This document shows, piece after piece, positions 8,932-17,784 of a stretch of 52,048 nt of DNA (position 1 is its first letter; each line of letters starts with the position of its first letter). The notes beneath the pieces were generated by a model, which saw only the letters and a program-made list of their open reading frames with translations, was not told the DNA's origin and searched no databases. The position numbers and the translations under genes were made by a program. The DNA is taken from the NCBI GenBank assembly GCA_029887765.1, contig JARXPF010000004.1, positions 610 through 52,657 of the forward strand, read 5' to 3'. The DNA is from Candidatus Methanomethylicota archaeon (GTDB lineage: Archaea > Thermoproteota > Methanomethylicia > Methanomethylicales > Methanomethylicaceae).

Positions 8932-9732
8932 TTATAATGTGAGTTTGTTTTTAATACGACTATAAAAATCATATGGCTCAATTCTAATAAATATTGTAGA
9001 TTTTTCAGATTTTTCAATAGTTATTGGTACACCATTACGTAATTTACATACTTCATCTCCATCTATTATTAATATTCCATTTTGACCATCTTCATGTAGA
9101 ATGATTTCAATTTTACTTGATAAAGGAAATATAAATGGACGAAGAGCTACTGTTAATGGGCATATGAAAATTGCTTCAATGGCTTCTAACCATGGATCAA
9201 TAATAGCACCACCAGCAGATAATGCATAAGCACTTGCACCAGTAGTTGTAGAAACAATTATTCCATCAGCTCTTCCTTTATAAACAATATTGCCATTTTT
9301 TAAAAGTGATAAAGATAAAACTTTAGAAGGAGAGCTTGAAGTAATTAAAGCTTCATTAAGTGCATAATATTTTTCCTCCATATACTTTACATTAAGCATT
9401 GATCTTACATCAAGATAATAATTTCCAGATAATATTTTATCAATTACAATTTTAAAATTTTCAGGTAGTGCTTCACATAAAAAACCTAAAGTTCCAAATT
9501 TTATACCTAATATTGGAACTTCATTTATTTTATGAGAAGCTCTAACAATAGTTCCATCTCCACCTATAACAATTACAAGATCAGCTTGATTTTTATCAAT
9601 TAAATTAACTTTATTAAGTGAAATTAATTCAATATCAATATTTTTTAAAATTAAATACTCTCCAATACTTTTACCTATTTGTTCAGCTTCTTTAGAAGTA
9701 TGTTTATAAATTATTATGGCTTTAGATATCAT
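8932..9732 (-). CDS. nadK: NAD kinase
   Basis: The 266-residue product has the GGDG motif (57-60) and ADGIIVSTTTGASAYALSAG, the NAD-binding signature of NAD(P) kinases, followed by GGAI and the C-terminal beta-sandwich typical of the family. It phosphorylates NAD to NADP using ATP or polyphosphate in the cytoplasm. The ATG at 9732 is the only sensible start. The gene is divergent from the mtaA-like gene, and the 61-base spacer contains an AT box (TTTTAAATATT) that can be read as a TATA box on either strand. A second, distinct kinase of the NAD-kinase superfamily lies at 31871. Confidence 0.92.
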   Translation of the reverse strand: MISKAIIIYKHTSKEAEQIGKSIGEYLILKNIDIELISLNKVNLIDKNQADLVIVIGGDGTIVRASHKINEVPILGIKFGTLGFLCEALPENFKIVIDKILSGNYYLDVRSMLNVKYMEEKYYALNEALITSSSPSKVLSLSLLKNGNIVYKGRADGIIVSTTTGASAYALSAGGAIIDPWLEAIEAIFICPLTVALRPFIFPLSSKIEIILHEDGQNGILIIDGDEVCKLRNGVPITIEKSEKSTIFIRIEPYDFYSRIKNKLTL

Positions 9733-9793
9733 AAGATCAATAAATTTCCTTAGTTTTAAATATTTGTTTGTAAATACTAAAATTGGTGATTTT
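9733..9793. promoter_or_regulatory. Divergent promoter region between nadK and mtaA-like gene
   Basis: An AT box TTTTAAATA at 9754-9762 lies about 30 bases before the mtaA-like start, placing transcription start only a few bases before the GGTGAT ribosome-binding site at 9785-9790. Read on the other strand, AATATTTAAAA could serve nadK. This is position and pattern only. Confidence 0.4.
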
Positions 9794-10819
9794 ATGGGAG
9801 AGATGACGCCAAAAAAGAGAGCATTACTCTGTATAACTGGAAATAAAAAAAGAGCTGATAGAATTTCTTGTTTTGATGTTTTAACAACAGCTACAGTTGA
9901 TCAAATGAATGCTGTAAAAGCACCATTTCCAGATGCTCATAAAGATCCAGAACTTTGCTTTAGACTTGCTGCAGCAGCATGGGAAGTAATAGGATTAGAA
10001 GGATTTAAACTACCATTTGATCTTTGTATAGAAGCAGAAGCTTTAGGATGTAAAATACATTGGGGAAGGATTGATAGACATCCAAGTGTTGAAACACCAG
10101 CATTTAATGATTTAAAAGAATTTAAAGTTCCTGAAAAAATTATAGAAAAAGGAAGATTTCCAATAAAACATAAAGTTGAAGAAAGACTTAGAAGAGAATA
10201 TGGAGATTATCTTCCAATAGCAAATCAAGTTACAGGCCCATTTACTGTAGCTGGTCATATATTTGGAATAGAGAAATTCTTAATTTGGACTAAGAAAAAA
10301 CCAAGAGAAGAAATTGAAGAAACATTAAGAATGATTGCAGATATTAATATTGAAGATTCTAAAGAAGCATTACGTAGTGGAGCAGATGTAATATGTATTG
10401 CTGATCCTTCTGCAACATCAGATATAATATCTCCACAATTCTTCAAAGAAGTTTTAGTACCAATATATAGGTACATGGTTAGAAAAATAGGAGCTCCTGT
10501 AGTATTACATATTTGTGGTAATACAACTGCTTATCTTCCATATATTCCAGATACAGAAATAGATGCATTTTCAATAGATGCTCAAGTTAATATAGGATTT
10601 GCTAAACAAATTTTAGGAGATAAAGTATCAGTAGTAGGAGGAGTTCCTACTATAAGTGTATTATTATTTGGAAATCCACAAACTGTTAGAAAAGCAGTAT
10701 TAGAAGCAATAGCTCAAGGAGTTGATGTTGTAATGCCATCTTGTGGAATACCTCCAAGAACTCCAACTGAAAACTTTAGAGCTTTAGTAGAAGCTACAAA
10801 ATGTATGATTTATGTATGA
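9794..10819 (+). CDS. MtaA/CmuA-like corrinoid methyltransferase (uroporphyrinogen-decarboxylase fold)
   Basis: The ATG at 9794 gives 341 residues and is chosen because GGTGAT ends three bases before it; an upstream frame to 9716 is open but unlikely. The fold is that of uroporphyrinogen decarboxylase, and the zinc ligands of methylcobamide:coenzyme M methyltransferases are present as HIC (H239, C241) and MPSC (C317), at nearly the same positions as in MtaA. Such enzymes move a methyl group between a corrinoid protein and a thiol such as coenzyme M. The next gene encodes a corrinoid protein. No substrate-specific MtaB-like partner is in the window, so the substrate and thiol acceptor are open. 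Confidence 0.85.
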   Translation: MGEMTPKKRALLCITGNKKRADRISCFDVLTTATVDQMNAVKAPFPDAHKDPELCFRLAAAAWEVIGLEGFKLPFDLCIEAEALGCKIHWGRIDRHPSVETPAFNDLKEFKVPEKIIEKGRFPIKHKVEERLRREYGDYLPIANQVTGPFTVAGHIFGIEKFLIWTKKKPREEIEETLRMIADINIEDSKEALRSGADVICIADPSATSDIISPQFFKEVLVPIYRYMVRKIGAPVVLHICGNTTAYLPYIPDTEIDAFSIDAQVNIGFAKQILGDKVSVVGGVPTISVLLFGNPQTVRKAVLEAIAQGVDVVMPSCGIPPRTPTENFRALVEATKCMIYV

Positions 10820-10829
10820 GGTGAGAATA

Positions 10830-11504
10830 ATGATAACAAAAGAAGATATTATAAATAAATTTAAAGAAGCTATAATAAATGGTGATGAAGAAGAAGCAGT
10901 AAAGTGGGCAAATGAAGCACTTAATGCTGGCTTAGATGCATATGAAATGGTTACAAAATATGGCGGAGAAGCCATGGAAGTTATAAATAAAATGTATGAA
11001 GAAAAGAAAATATTTGTTCCAGAAGTTCTACTTGCAGCAAATGCACTTAATGCAGCAGTAGAAGTATTAAAACCACACATGAAAGTTGAAAAAACAAGTA
11101 TTCCAGCAAAAATTGTATTAGGTGTAGTTGAAGGAGATATACATGATATTGGAAAGAATTTAGTAAAAATAATGTTAAGTTCTGCTGGATTTGAAGTAAT
11201 AGATCTTGGAAGAGATGTTCCATTACAAAAATTTATTGAAGTTGTGAAACAAGAAAAAGCAGATGTTTTAGGAATGTCAGCATTAATGAGTACAACAATG
11301 CCTGGTATGAAAAAAGTAATAGATATGCTCAAAAATGAAGGTATAAGAGATAAAGTAAAGGTAATAGTTGGTGGAGGACCTGTAACAGAAGAATGGGCAT
11401 TATCAATAGGCGCAGATGCACGTCCAAAAGATGCTTCTGCAGCTGTAGGAGTTACAAAACAATTAGTTGAAAAATTAAGACAAGAAAGAGGGAATAGTTG
11501 GTAA
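10830..11504 (+). CDS. Corrinoid (B12-binding) methyl-carrier protein
   Basis: Starting at the ATG at 10830, preceded by GAGGTGA, the protein has 224 residues. A helical cap (about 1-88) is followed by a Rossmann B12-binding domain with DIHDIG (103-108, cobalt-ligand H105), a central SALMSTTMP stretch and GGGPV (181-185). This is the build of MtmC/MtbC/MttC-type methyl carriers. Its ribosome-binding site overlaps the stop of the mtaA-like gene, so the two proteins are almost certainly made together and work as donor and acceptor. T-rich sequence directly after the stop may end the transcript. Confidence 0.9.
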   Translation: MITKEDIINKFKEAIINGDEEEAVKWANEALNAGLDAYEMVTKYGGEAMEVINKMYEEKKIFVPEVLLAANALNAAVEVLKPHMKVEKTSIPAKIVLGVVEGDIHDIGKNLVKIMLSSAGFEVIDLGRDVPLQKFIEVVKQEKADVLGMSALMSTTMPGMKKVIDMLKNEGIRDKVKVIVGGGPVTEEWALSIGADARPKDASAAVGVTKQLVEKLRQERGNSW

Positions 11505-11527
11505 TTTTTTATTTTATTTTTTTATTA
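11505..11527 (+). terminator. T-rich likely terminator after the corrinoid gene
   Basis: Runs of T in this spacer fit archaeal intrinsic termination, which needs only U-rich RNA. The stretch also forms the upstream region of aIF5A, so it may instead be just leader sequence. Confidence 0.35.
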
Positions 11528-11537
11528 GGTGATTAAA

Positions 11538-11933
11538 ATGTCAACAAAACCTGTTGAAATTGGAGATCTAAAAGAAGGAAGCTTTGTAGTAATAGATAAT
11601 GTGCCATGTAGAGTAGTATCTATTGAAAAATCAAAAACAGGAAAACATGGATCAGCAAAAGCAAGAGTGACAGCAATAGGAATTTTTGATGGTGTTAAAA
11701 GAAGTATAGTAGCACCAACAGATCAAAAAGTTGAAGTTCCAATTGTTGAGAAAAAATCTGGTCAAGTACTTGCAATAATGAAAGATACAGTACAAATAAT
11801 GGATTTAACAACTTATGAAACTTTTGAAATTGAAAAACCAAAAGAAGAAGAAATTCTATCAAAATTATCACCAGGTGTTGAAATAGAATATTGGGAAATA
11901 TTAAATAAAAAACACATAGTAAGAGTGAAATAA
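11538..11933 (+). CDS. eif5a: Translation factor aIF5A
   Basis: The 131-residue product has the hypusination loop KTGKHGSAK with the modified lysine at K36, followed by the C-terminal OB-fold half. aIF5A helps the ribosome through difficult peptide bonds and in termination. The start is the ATG at 11538 behind AGGTGAT; the GTG at 11529 lies inside that ribosome-binding site. The gene opens the long run of translation and RNA-processing genes. Confidence 0.95.
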   Translation: MSTKPVEIGDLKEGSFVVIDNVPCRVVSIEKSKTGKHGSAKARVTAIGIFDGVKRSIVAPTDQKVEVPIVEKKSGQVLAIMKDTVQIMDLTTYETFEIEKPKEEEILSKLSPGVEIEYWEILNKKHIVRVK

Positions 11934-11954
11934 TTTTTTTATTTGTGATAATTA

Positions 11955-13280
11955 ATGGTTCTTGAAAGTCTATCAATTTCATTAAGTAATGCAATAAAAA
12001 AAATATTAAGAGCTCCAATAGTAGATGAAAAAATAGTAAAAGAACTTATAAGAGATATACAAAGAGCATTAATTCAATCTGATGTTAATGTTAAATTAGT
12101 TTTTGAAATTTCAAAGAATATTGAAAAAAAGATTTTAGAAACTGAACTTCCACCTGGAATAACTAGAAGAGAACTTGCAATTAAAGTAGTTTATGATGAA
12201 TTAGTATCATTATTAGGTGGAGAAAAAGTAGAACCTCCAAAATATAGTAAAGGAAAAACTCATGTAATTCTTCTTATAGGAGTACAAGGTTCTGGAAAGA
12301 CTACAAGTGCTTCTAAACTTGCATGGTATTTTAAAAATCAAGGCTATTCAGTAGGTCTTGTTTGTGCAGATAATTTTAGAGCAGGTGCATATGATCAATT
12401 AAAACAACTTGCTGAAAAAATTGGAGTTCCTTTTTATGGTGAAAAAAATGAAAAAAATGCTGTAAAAATTTCTATAAATGGAGTAAATAAATTTAAAGAA
12501 AATAAAATTGATATAATCATTGTAGATACTGCAGGAAGACATAAAAAAGAAGAAGAACTTCTTGAAGAGATGAAAGAAATTGCAAATGCAATAAAACCAG
12601 ATGAAATCATGTTAGTATTAGATGCAACAATGGGACAACAAGCAGCTCAACAAGCTGAAACATTTAATAAATTTACTAATATAGGAACAATATTTCTTAC
12701 AAAATTGGATGGTACAGCAAAAGGAGGAGGGGCAATATCAGCTGTAGCTTCAACTGGAGCAAAAATAAGATTTATTGGAGTTGGAGAAGAACCTGATGAA
12801 ATAGAATTATTTAATCCAAGAAGATTTGTAAGTCGTTTATTAGGAATGGGAGATATTGAAAGTTTAATTGAAAAATTCAAGTCTATAGAAAAAACAGAAA
12901 AAGAGGCTATAACTTCTATAGCCTCTGGAAAATTTACATTAAAAGATCTTTATTTACAATTACAAACAATAAGAAAAATGGGACCAATTGGTAAACTTCT
13001 TCAATCTATTCCAGGTATGGGAATTTCTATAGATAAAGATATGATGAATATTACTGAAGAAAAAATGAAAAAATGGATGGCAATAATGCAATCAATGACT
13101 GAAGAAGAATTATTAAATCCAAATATAATAGATGGATCAAGAATAAGAAGAATTGCAAGAGGATCTGGAACAACTATAAAAGATGTTAGAGAACTTTTAG
13201 ATAATTATAGAATGAGTAAAAAATATATAAAACAATTAGTTAAAAAACAAAAAGGATTATATAAATTATTTAAAAAATGA
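11955..13280 (+). CDS. srp54: Signal recognition particle protein SRP54
   Basis: This is a complete 441-residue SRP54. The N domain precedes a GTPase domain with P-loop GVQGSGKT (109-116), DTAGRH (191-196) and TKLDGTAKGGG (249-259). A C-terminal M domain from about residue 330 is rich in methionine (for example KDMMNITEEKMKKWMAIM) and contains the RNA-binding GSRIRRIARGSG helix. SRP54 binds signal peptides and 7S RNA and delivers ribosomes to the membrane. GTGAT lies 5 bases before the ATG. The stop overlaps trmY by four bases. Confidence 0.97.
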   Translation: MVLESLSISLSNAIKKILRAPIVDEKIVKELIRDIQRALIQSDVNVKLVFEISKNIEKKILETELPPGITRRELAIKVVYDELVSLLGGEKVEPPKYSKGKTHVILLIGVQGSGKTTSASKLAWYFKNQGYSVGLVCADNFRAGAYDQLKQLAEKIGVPFYGEKNEKNAVKISINGVNKFKENKIDIIIVDTAGRHKKEEELLEEMKEIANAIKPDEIMLVLDATMGQQAAQQAETFNKFTNIGTIFLTKLDGTAKGGGAISAVASTGAKIRFIGVGEEPDEIELFNPRRFVSRLLGMGDIESLIEKFKSIEKTEKEAITSIASGKFTLKDLYLQLQTIRKMGPIGKLLQSIPGMGISIDKDMMNITEEKMKKWMAIMQSMTEEELLNPNIIDGSRIRRIARGSGTTIKDVRELLDNYRMSKKYIKQLVKKQKGLYKLFKK

Positions 13281-13795
13281 GAGAATTTTCTCTTTTAATA
13301 CCATCAAATATAATATATTCAGAAGAAATAGGAATAGTTACAAGATTTATAGTAGGATCATTAATGCTTTCTCATGAAATTAGAAGAGATTCAAAAGTTA
13401 ATATAATTATAGATAAGGAAATTTGTATAACTTTTAATGGAAAAGTTATGAGAAATGTTAGACCTGATGAAAGTTCTCTTTCTGGAATAATAAAAGCTGG
13501 ACTTCGTAAAATAGGTAAAAAAGTATTACCTGGTGTTATAGTAAAGAGAATTAATTTAGAAGATTTTTTTAATAAAGTAAAAGTAAATAAATTATATTAT
13601 TCAGAAAAAATTGGAAAAATACAAGATATTTCAAATGAATTTTTCATAGTTTTTCAATATCCTAAATTAGAAATTGAAGAATTATTATTAAGAATGAATT
13701 TTTTACCAATTAAATTAAGTAAAAAGAGTTTATTTCCAGATCAAGCAGTAGTTATATTAAACAATAAACTTGATCGAAAAATATTTGGTATCTAG
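13277..13795 (+). CDS. trmY: tRNA pseudouridine-54 N1-methyltransferase TrmY
   Basis: The 172-residue protein has the TrmY (DUF358, SPOUT fold) signature SHEIRRD and the RPDESSLSGIIKAGL stretch, which binds SAM through the knot. TrmY methylates pseudouridine 54 in the T-loop of archaeal tRNA to give N1-methylpseudouridine. The gene directly downstream encodes Pus10, which makes the pseudouridine that TrmY methylates, so two consecutive steps on one nucleotide are encoded side by side. The start overlaps the srp54 stop as ATGA. Confidence 0.88.
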   Translation: MREFSLLIPSNIIYSEEIGIVTRFIVGSLMLSHEIRRDSKVNIIIDKEICITFNGKVMRNVRPDESSLSGIIKAGLRKIGKKVLPGVIVKRINLEDFFNKVKVNKLYYSEKIGKIQDISNEFFIVFQYPKLEIEELLLRMNFLPIKLSKKSLFPDQAVVILNNKLDRKIFGI

Positions 13796-13805
13796 GGGAT
13801 TGAAT

Positions 13806-15119
13806 ATGATTTTAGAAGTTGTAAAAAAAATATTATCAAAATATCCATTATGTGATAGTTGTTTAGGAAGACAATTTGGAGGTTTATTAAAAGGAGTAAC
13901 TAATAAAGAAAGAGGAAGAGTATTAAAATTTGTTTTAGCTTTAGAAGGACATCTTGAATTTTTAAAAGAAGGAAATGAAGAATTACTTAAAATATTAGTA
14001 AAAAATGGAAATTCTCAACTTGCTATGAAAATACTTAATGTTAAAAATGAAGAATTTAAATGTTATTTATGCGAAGGAATTATGGATAGTTTAGAAAATA
14101 TTGTAAATAAAGTTGTAGAAGCATTAAATGAATATGAATTTTCTAATTTTTTAATTGGAGTAAGAGTTGCAGGTGATTTAGCTGAAAGAGAAGATAAATT
14201 ACGCTCAGAATTTGGAATAGAGTTTGGAGAATCTATGAGAATGGAATGTAGTAGAGAAATTGGAAAAGAAGTTTCTAAAATAACTGGAAAAAATGTAGAA
14301 TTTAAAAATCCAGATATTGTAGCAATAATTAATATTCCAAGTTTTGAGATTAATGTAAAATCCATGCCACTTTATATTTTTGGAAGATATAGAAAACTTG
14401 TAAGAGGAATACCACAATCTAAGTGGTATTGTTCTAAATGTAGAGGAAAAGGATGTGAAAAATGTAATTGGACTGGAAAAATGTATGAAACATCAATTGA
14501 AGAACTTATATCTGAACCTATTTTAAAAATAACAAATGGTAAAAAAGCAAAATTTCATGGAGCAGGAAGAGAAGATGTTGATGCTATAGTATTAGGTAAT
14601 GGAAGACCATTTGTTATTGAAATAAAAGAACCTAAAAAAAGAAATTTAGATTTAAAATTATTAGAAGAAGAAATAAACAAAAATGCTAATGGAAAAATTG
14701 AAGTTTTTGAATTAAAATATTCTAATAAAAAAACAATTAAAAGATTAAAAGAAGGAGCAAAAATTGCAGAAAAAACTTATAGAGCATTAGTTGAAGTAAA
14801 AAGAGAAATTAAAAATGAAGATTTAGAAAAAATAGAGAAAAGTTTTAATGGATGTATTATTAATCAATACACTCCAACTAGAGTATTGCATAGAAGAGTG
14901 GATAAATTGCGAATAAAGAAGGTATATGAAATGAAGGCAAAAAAAGTCAATGATAGAATGATGGAATTAATAGTAAGATGTCAAGGAGGATTATATGTAA
15001 AAGAACTTATATCTGGAGATGGTGGTAGAACTAGACCAAGTGTAGCAGAAATATTAGGAACTGAAGCAAAATGTATAGAATTAGATGTAATATCAGTAAA
15101 TGAGGGGATGGAAAAATGA
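13806..15119 (+). CDS. pus10: tRNA pseudouridine 54/55 synthase Pus10
   Basis: The product has an N-terminal zinc-binding THUMP-like region starting with CDSCLGRQF (16-24) and a later CYLC pair, then a pseudouridine synthase core in which GREDVDAIVLGNGRPF contains the catalytic aspartate. An additional cysteine cluster, CRGKGCEKC, lies before the core. Pus10 isomerises U54 and U55 in archaeal tRNA. The ATG at 13806 follows GGGGAT by five bases; a TTG at 13800 in the same frame is the alternative. The stop overlaps rpl21e by four bases. Confidence 0.92.
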   Translation: MILEVVKKILSKYPLCDSCLGRQFGGLLKGVTNKERGRVLKFVLALEGHLEFLKEGNEELLKILVKNGNSQLAMKILNVKNEEFKCYLCEGIMDSLENIVNKVVEALNEYEFSNFLIGVRVAGDLAEREDKLRSEFGIEFGESMRMECSREIGKEVSKITGKNVEFKNPDIVAIINIPSFEINVKSMPLYIFGRYRKLVRGIPQSKWYCSKCRGKGCEKCNWTGKMYETSIEELISEPILKITNGKKAKFHGAGREDVDAIVLGNGRPFVIEIKEPKKRNLDLKLLEEEINKNANGKIEVFELKYSNKKTIKRLKEGAKIAEKTYRALVEVKREIKNEDLEKIEKSFNGCIINQYTPTRVLHRRVDKLRIKKVYEMKAKKVNDRMMELIVRCQGGLYVKELISGDGGRTRPSVAEILGTEAKCIELDVISVNEGMEK

Positions 15120-15409
15120 AGCATTCATTAGGATATAGAAATAGAACTAGAAAATTACTTAGAAAAAGAATTAGAGAAAGAAGTAATCCAATAACAAGAA
15201 TATTAATGGACTATAACATAGGAGATAGAGTTGTAATAAAAATAGATCCAAGTTTTGTAAAAGGAATGCCACATAGAAGATTTCATGGTAAAACAGGAAT
15301 TATTATGGGAAAAAGAGGAAGAGCATATATCATAAAAGTTCTCATGGGTGGTTTTGAAAAAACTATTATAACAAGGCCTGAACATATTATTCCATTAGAG
15401 GGAAAATAG
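15116..15409 (+). CDS. rpl21e: Ribosomal protein L21e
   Basis: A complete 97-residue L21e, recognised from the basic N-terminus (HSLGYRNRTRKLLRK), GDRVVIKIDPS and the MPHRRFHGKTG loop. It is a large-subunit protein found in archaea and eukaryotes. GAGGGGAT precedes the ATG inside pus10, and the ATG overlaps the pus10 stop. The stop codon touches the start of rpoF. Confidence 0.96.
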   Translation: MKHSLGYRNRTRKLLRKRIRERSNPITRILMDYNIGDRVVIKIDPSFVKGMPHRRFHGKTGIIMGKRGRAYIIKVLMGGFEKTIITRPEHIIPLEGK

Positions 15410-15739
15410 ATGCCAAAAGAAGTAGTAAAGGAAGAAGTATTAAGCCTTCCACAAGTTAAAAAATTATTAGAAAAAAGATTTAATGAAGGAGAGCCTAATT
15501 ATTTACAAAAAATTACTTATGATTATGTTACAAAATTTTCTAAATTACCTCCAGAAAAAGCAGAAGAGTTAATGAAAAAGCTTGAAGTAGAAGGAATTTC
15601 TCCACCAGTTGCCGCCCAAATAGTAAATATAATGCCTAAAACAACAGATGAATTAAGAATTTTATTAACTACTGAGAAAAAACTTTTTCTTCCTTCAGAA
15701 TTAGAAAAAATTTTGAATTTAATTAATTCTTTTAGGTAA
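15410..15739 (+). CDS. rpoF: RNA polymerase subunit RpoF (Rpb4)
   Basis: The 109-residue protein matches archaeal Rpb4/RpoF, which pairs with RpoE (Rpb7) to form the polymerase stalk. The HRDC-like C-terminal helix bundle is seen as AAQIVNIMPKTTDELRILL. The start abuts the rpl21e stop with no spacer. The order rpl21e-rpoF-DUF655-ksgA is widely conserved in archaea. Confidence 0.93.
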   Translation: MPKEVVKEEVLSLPQVKKLLEKRFNEGEPNYLQKITYDYVTKFSKLPPEKAEELMKKLEVEGISPPVAAQIVNIMPKTTDELRILLTTEKKLFLPSELEKILNLINSFR

Positions 15740-15772
15740 TAATTTAAAAATATTTATTGAGGGATTAAAAAA

Positions 15773-16357
15773 TTGTTTGAAAGTAAGAGATTTTACTATG
15801 AAGAATATGCTTATGTTTTAGATTTTCTTCAATTTGGACATCCTAAAGACACTAGACCATTTTATAAAAGAGAGCCTTTAGTTCAAGTAATTGGAGAAAA
15901 TTATTTTACTTTACTTGAATTAGTAGCAATTCCTGGAGTAAGTTTTTCATTAAGAGAGAGAATTGGAATTGGAAAATTTGAAAGAACTAAAATAAGTCAT
16001 GTAAAAAGAAGAATAGAGTATGAAGAATTAACACAAACTGCAAAAGAAGAACTTGAGCCAGTAATAGAAGAAATTGTTTCAAAAAATGAAGCAAGATTTG
16101 TAAATTTTTTCAATAATGCTGGTCCAATTACTACAAGAATGCATTCTTTAGAATTACTTCCAGGTGTAGGAAAAAAATTAATGTGGCAAATAATAGAAGA
16201 AAGAAAGAAAAGTCCATTTCAAAGTTTTGAAGATATTCAAAAAAGATTACATATTTTAGATCCAAAGAAAATGATTGTAAAAAGAATATTAATGGAAATT
16301 AAAAATGAAGATAAATATCGTATATTTTGTAAAACTCCTATAAAGAAGGAGTTTTAA
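15773..16357 (+). CDS. DUF655 RNA-binding protein
   Basis: The 194-residue product is a DUF655 protein: an N-terminal OB-like region (YVLDFLQFGHP) and a helix-hairpin-helix segment (LELLPGVGKKLMWQIIEERK) near residues 125-145. The function is not established; its fixed position between rpoF and ksgA in archaea suggests a role with RNA or ribosome biogenesis. It uses a TTG start preceded by GAGGGAT. It ends two bases before the ksgA start. Confidence 0.88.
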   Translation: MFESKRFYYEEYAYVLDFLQFGHPKDTRPFYKREPLVQVIGENYFTLLELVAIPGVSFSLRERIGIGKFERTKISHVKRRIEYEELTQTAKEELEPVIEEIVSKNEARFVNFFNNAGPITTRMHSLELLPGVGKKLMWQIIEERKKSPFQSFEDIQKRLHILDPKKMIVKRILMEIKNEDKYRIFCKTPIKKEF

Positions 16358-16359
16358 AA

Positions 16360-17184
16360 TTGGATTTATTAAAATGGACATTAAATATTTTAAGAAAATA
16401 TAATATAAAACCTAAACAAAAATTTGGTCAAAATTATGTTATAGATGAAAAAATGATAGAGTGTATTTTAAATGCTGCTAATTTAAATTATAATGATACT
16501 ATTCTTGAAATAGGAGCAGGAATTGGTACTTTAACTTTAAGAATATCAGATAAAGTAAAAAAAATAATTGCAATTGAATCAGATAAAAAATCAATAAAAG
16601 CACTTTTAGAAGTATTAGCTGGAAAAAATAATATTGAAATAATTGAAGGAGATATTTTAGAAATACCATTACCTAAAGTAGATAAAATAATTTCAAATTT
16701 ACCATTTTCAATCTCAACACCAATTACTTTTAAATTACTTTCAGAAGGAGATTTTAAATTAGCTATTTTAACATATCAAAAAGAAGTTGCAGATAGACTT
16801 ATAGCAAAACCAGGTAGTAAAGATTATTCAAGATTAAGTGTCGCAGTAAGTTTATTAGCAGAAGTAGAAAAAATAAGAGATTTTCCACCTGAATCTTTTT
16901 ATCCAAAACCAAAAGTTTTTAGTACAGTTGTAAAAATAAAGAAAAAATCTAAATTTATTAATTTTAAAGATTTAGATGATTTATTAAAAATATTATTTTC
17001 TCAAAGAAGAAAAAAATTAAAGAATGCATTAAAAATTTTTTATAAAACTTTTAATAAAGAAATAGATTTAAGTAAAATAAATGAAAATCTTTTAGAACGT
17101 AGAGTATATGAAATTACTCCAGAAGAATTTTTACATTTAAAATCAATATTAATGAATTATGAAGAAAATAAAAATTATGGATAA
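16360..17184 (+). CDS. ksgA: 16S rRNA dimethyladenosine transferase KsgA/Dim1
   Basis: This is a 274-residue SAM-dependent methylase with KFGQNYVID at the N-terminus, SAM motif EIGAGIGTLT, and the catalytic NLPFSISTPI motif typical of KsgA/Dim1. It dimethylates two adjacent adenosines near the 3' end of 16S rRNA during small-subunit maturation. The start is a TTG behind AAGGAG. Its 3' end overlaps the next methylase gene. Confidence 0.95.
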   Translation: MDLLKWTLNILRKYNIKPKQKFGQNYVIDEKMIECILNAANLNYNDTILEIGAGIGTLTLRISDKVKKIIAIESDKKSIKALLEVLAGKNNIEIIEGDILEIPLPKVDKIISNLPFSISTPITFKLLSEGDFKLAILTYQKEVADRLIAKPGSKDYSRLSVAVSLLAEVEKIRDFPPESFYPKPKVFSTVVKIKKKSKFINFKDLDDLLKILFSQRRKKLKNALKIFYKTFNKEIDLSKINENLLERRVYEITPEEFLHLKSILMNYEENKNYG

Positions 17185-17749
17185 GACTATATTAATTTAT
17201 CCTGGAGTTTATGAACCTGCTGAAGATTCTTTTATACTAATGGATGCTGCTATTTCTATGGCTCATGGAAATCATTTAGATTTATGTTGTGGTACAGGAA
17301 TTATTGGATTATTTACAGCAGATAGAGTAGATTCAATAGTTTCTATTGATATAAACCCAATAGCTATTAAAAATACTAAAGAGAATTTTAAAATAAATGG
17401 ACTTTATAATAAATTAAATGCTATAGTTGGAGATTTATTTGAACCATTAAGAAATATAAAATTTGATTTAATAACTATTAATCCTCCATATTTATGGAAT
17501 GAAGAACCTAGGGATTTATCATGGAGTGGGGGAATTGAAGGAAGGGAAATAATTGATAGATTTATAATTAAAGTTGGAGAATTCTTAAAAAACAATGGAA
17601 GAGCATTACTTATTCAATCTACACATAATGATGTTAATAAAACATTAAATCTTATAAATAAAGTGGGATTATATGGAAGAATTTTAAAAGAAGAGAGATT
17701 CATGTTTGAAGGAATTGTCTTAATAGAAATTAAAAAAGAGAAAGACTAA
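17177..17749 (+). CDS. HemK/Mtq2-type N5-glutamine methyltransferase
   Basis: The product has the HemK-family layout: [13 protein letters not shown] near the N-terminus, SAM motif [11 protein letters not shown], and the NPPY motif (INPPYLW) that binds the target amide. In archaea this protein is the likely Mtq2 counterpart, methylating the GGQ glutamine of aRF1, whose gene lies at 47541. The start at the ATG 17177 gives 190 residues and overlaps ksgA by 8 bases; an ATG six codons earlier is possible and neither has a clear ribosome-binding site. Confidence 0.85.
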   Translation: MDKTILIYPGVYEPAEDSFILMDAAISMAHGNHLDLCCGTGIIGLFTADRVDSIVSIDINPIAIKNTKENFKINGLYNKLNAIVGDLFEPLRNIKFDLITINPPYLWNEEPRDLSWSGGIEGREIIDRFIIKVGEFLKNNGRALLIQSTHNDVNKTLNLINKVGLYGRILKEERFMFEGIVLIEIKKEKD

Positions 17750-17784
17750 AATATTATATTTCTGATTCAAGTTTGGGGATTAAT

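Noticed and set aside
9716-9793. Longer start for the MtaA-like protein
   Set aside because: The extra 26 residues lie upstream of a good GGTGAT site and overlap the nadK start; the family starts near MTPKKR.
10784-11332. Minus-strand frame of 182 codons opposite the corrinoid gene
   Set aside because: It is a Ser/Ile/Phe-rich mirror of a strongly conserved B12-binding protein and has no family features.
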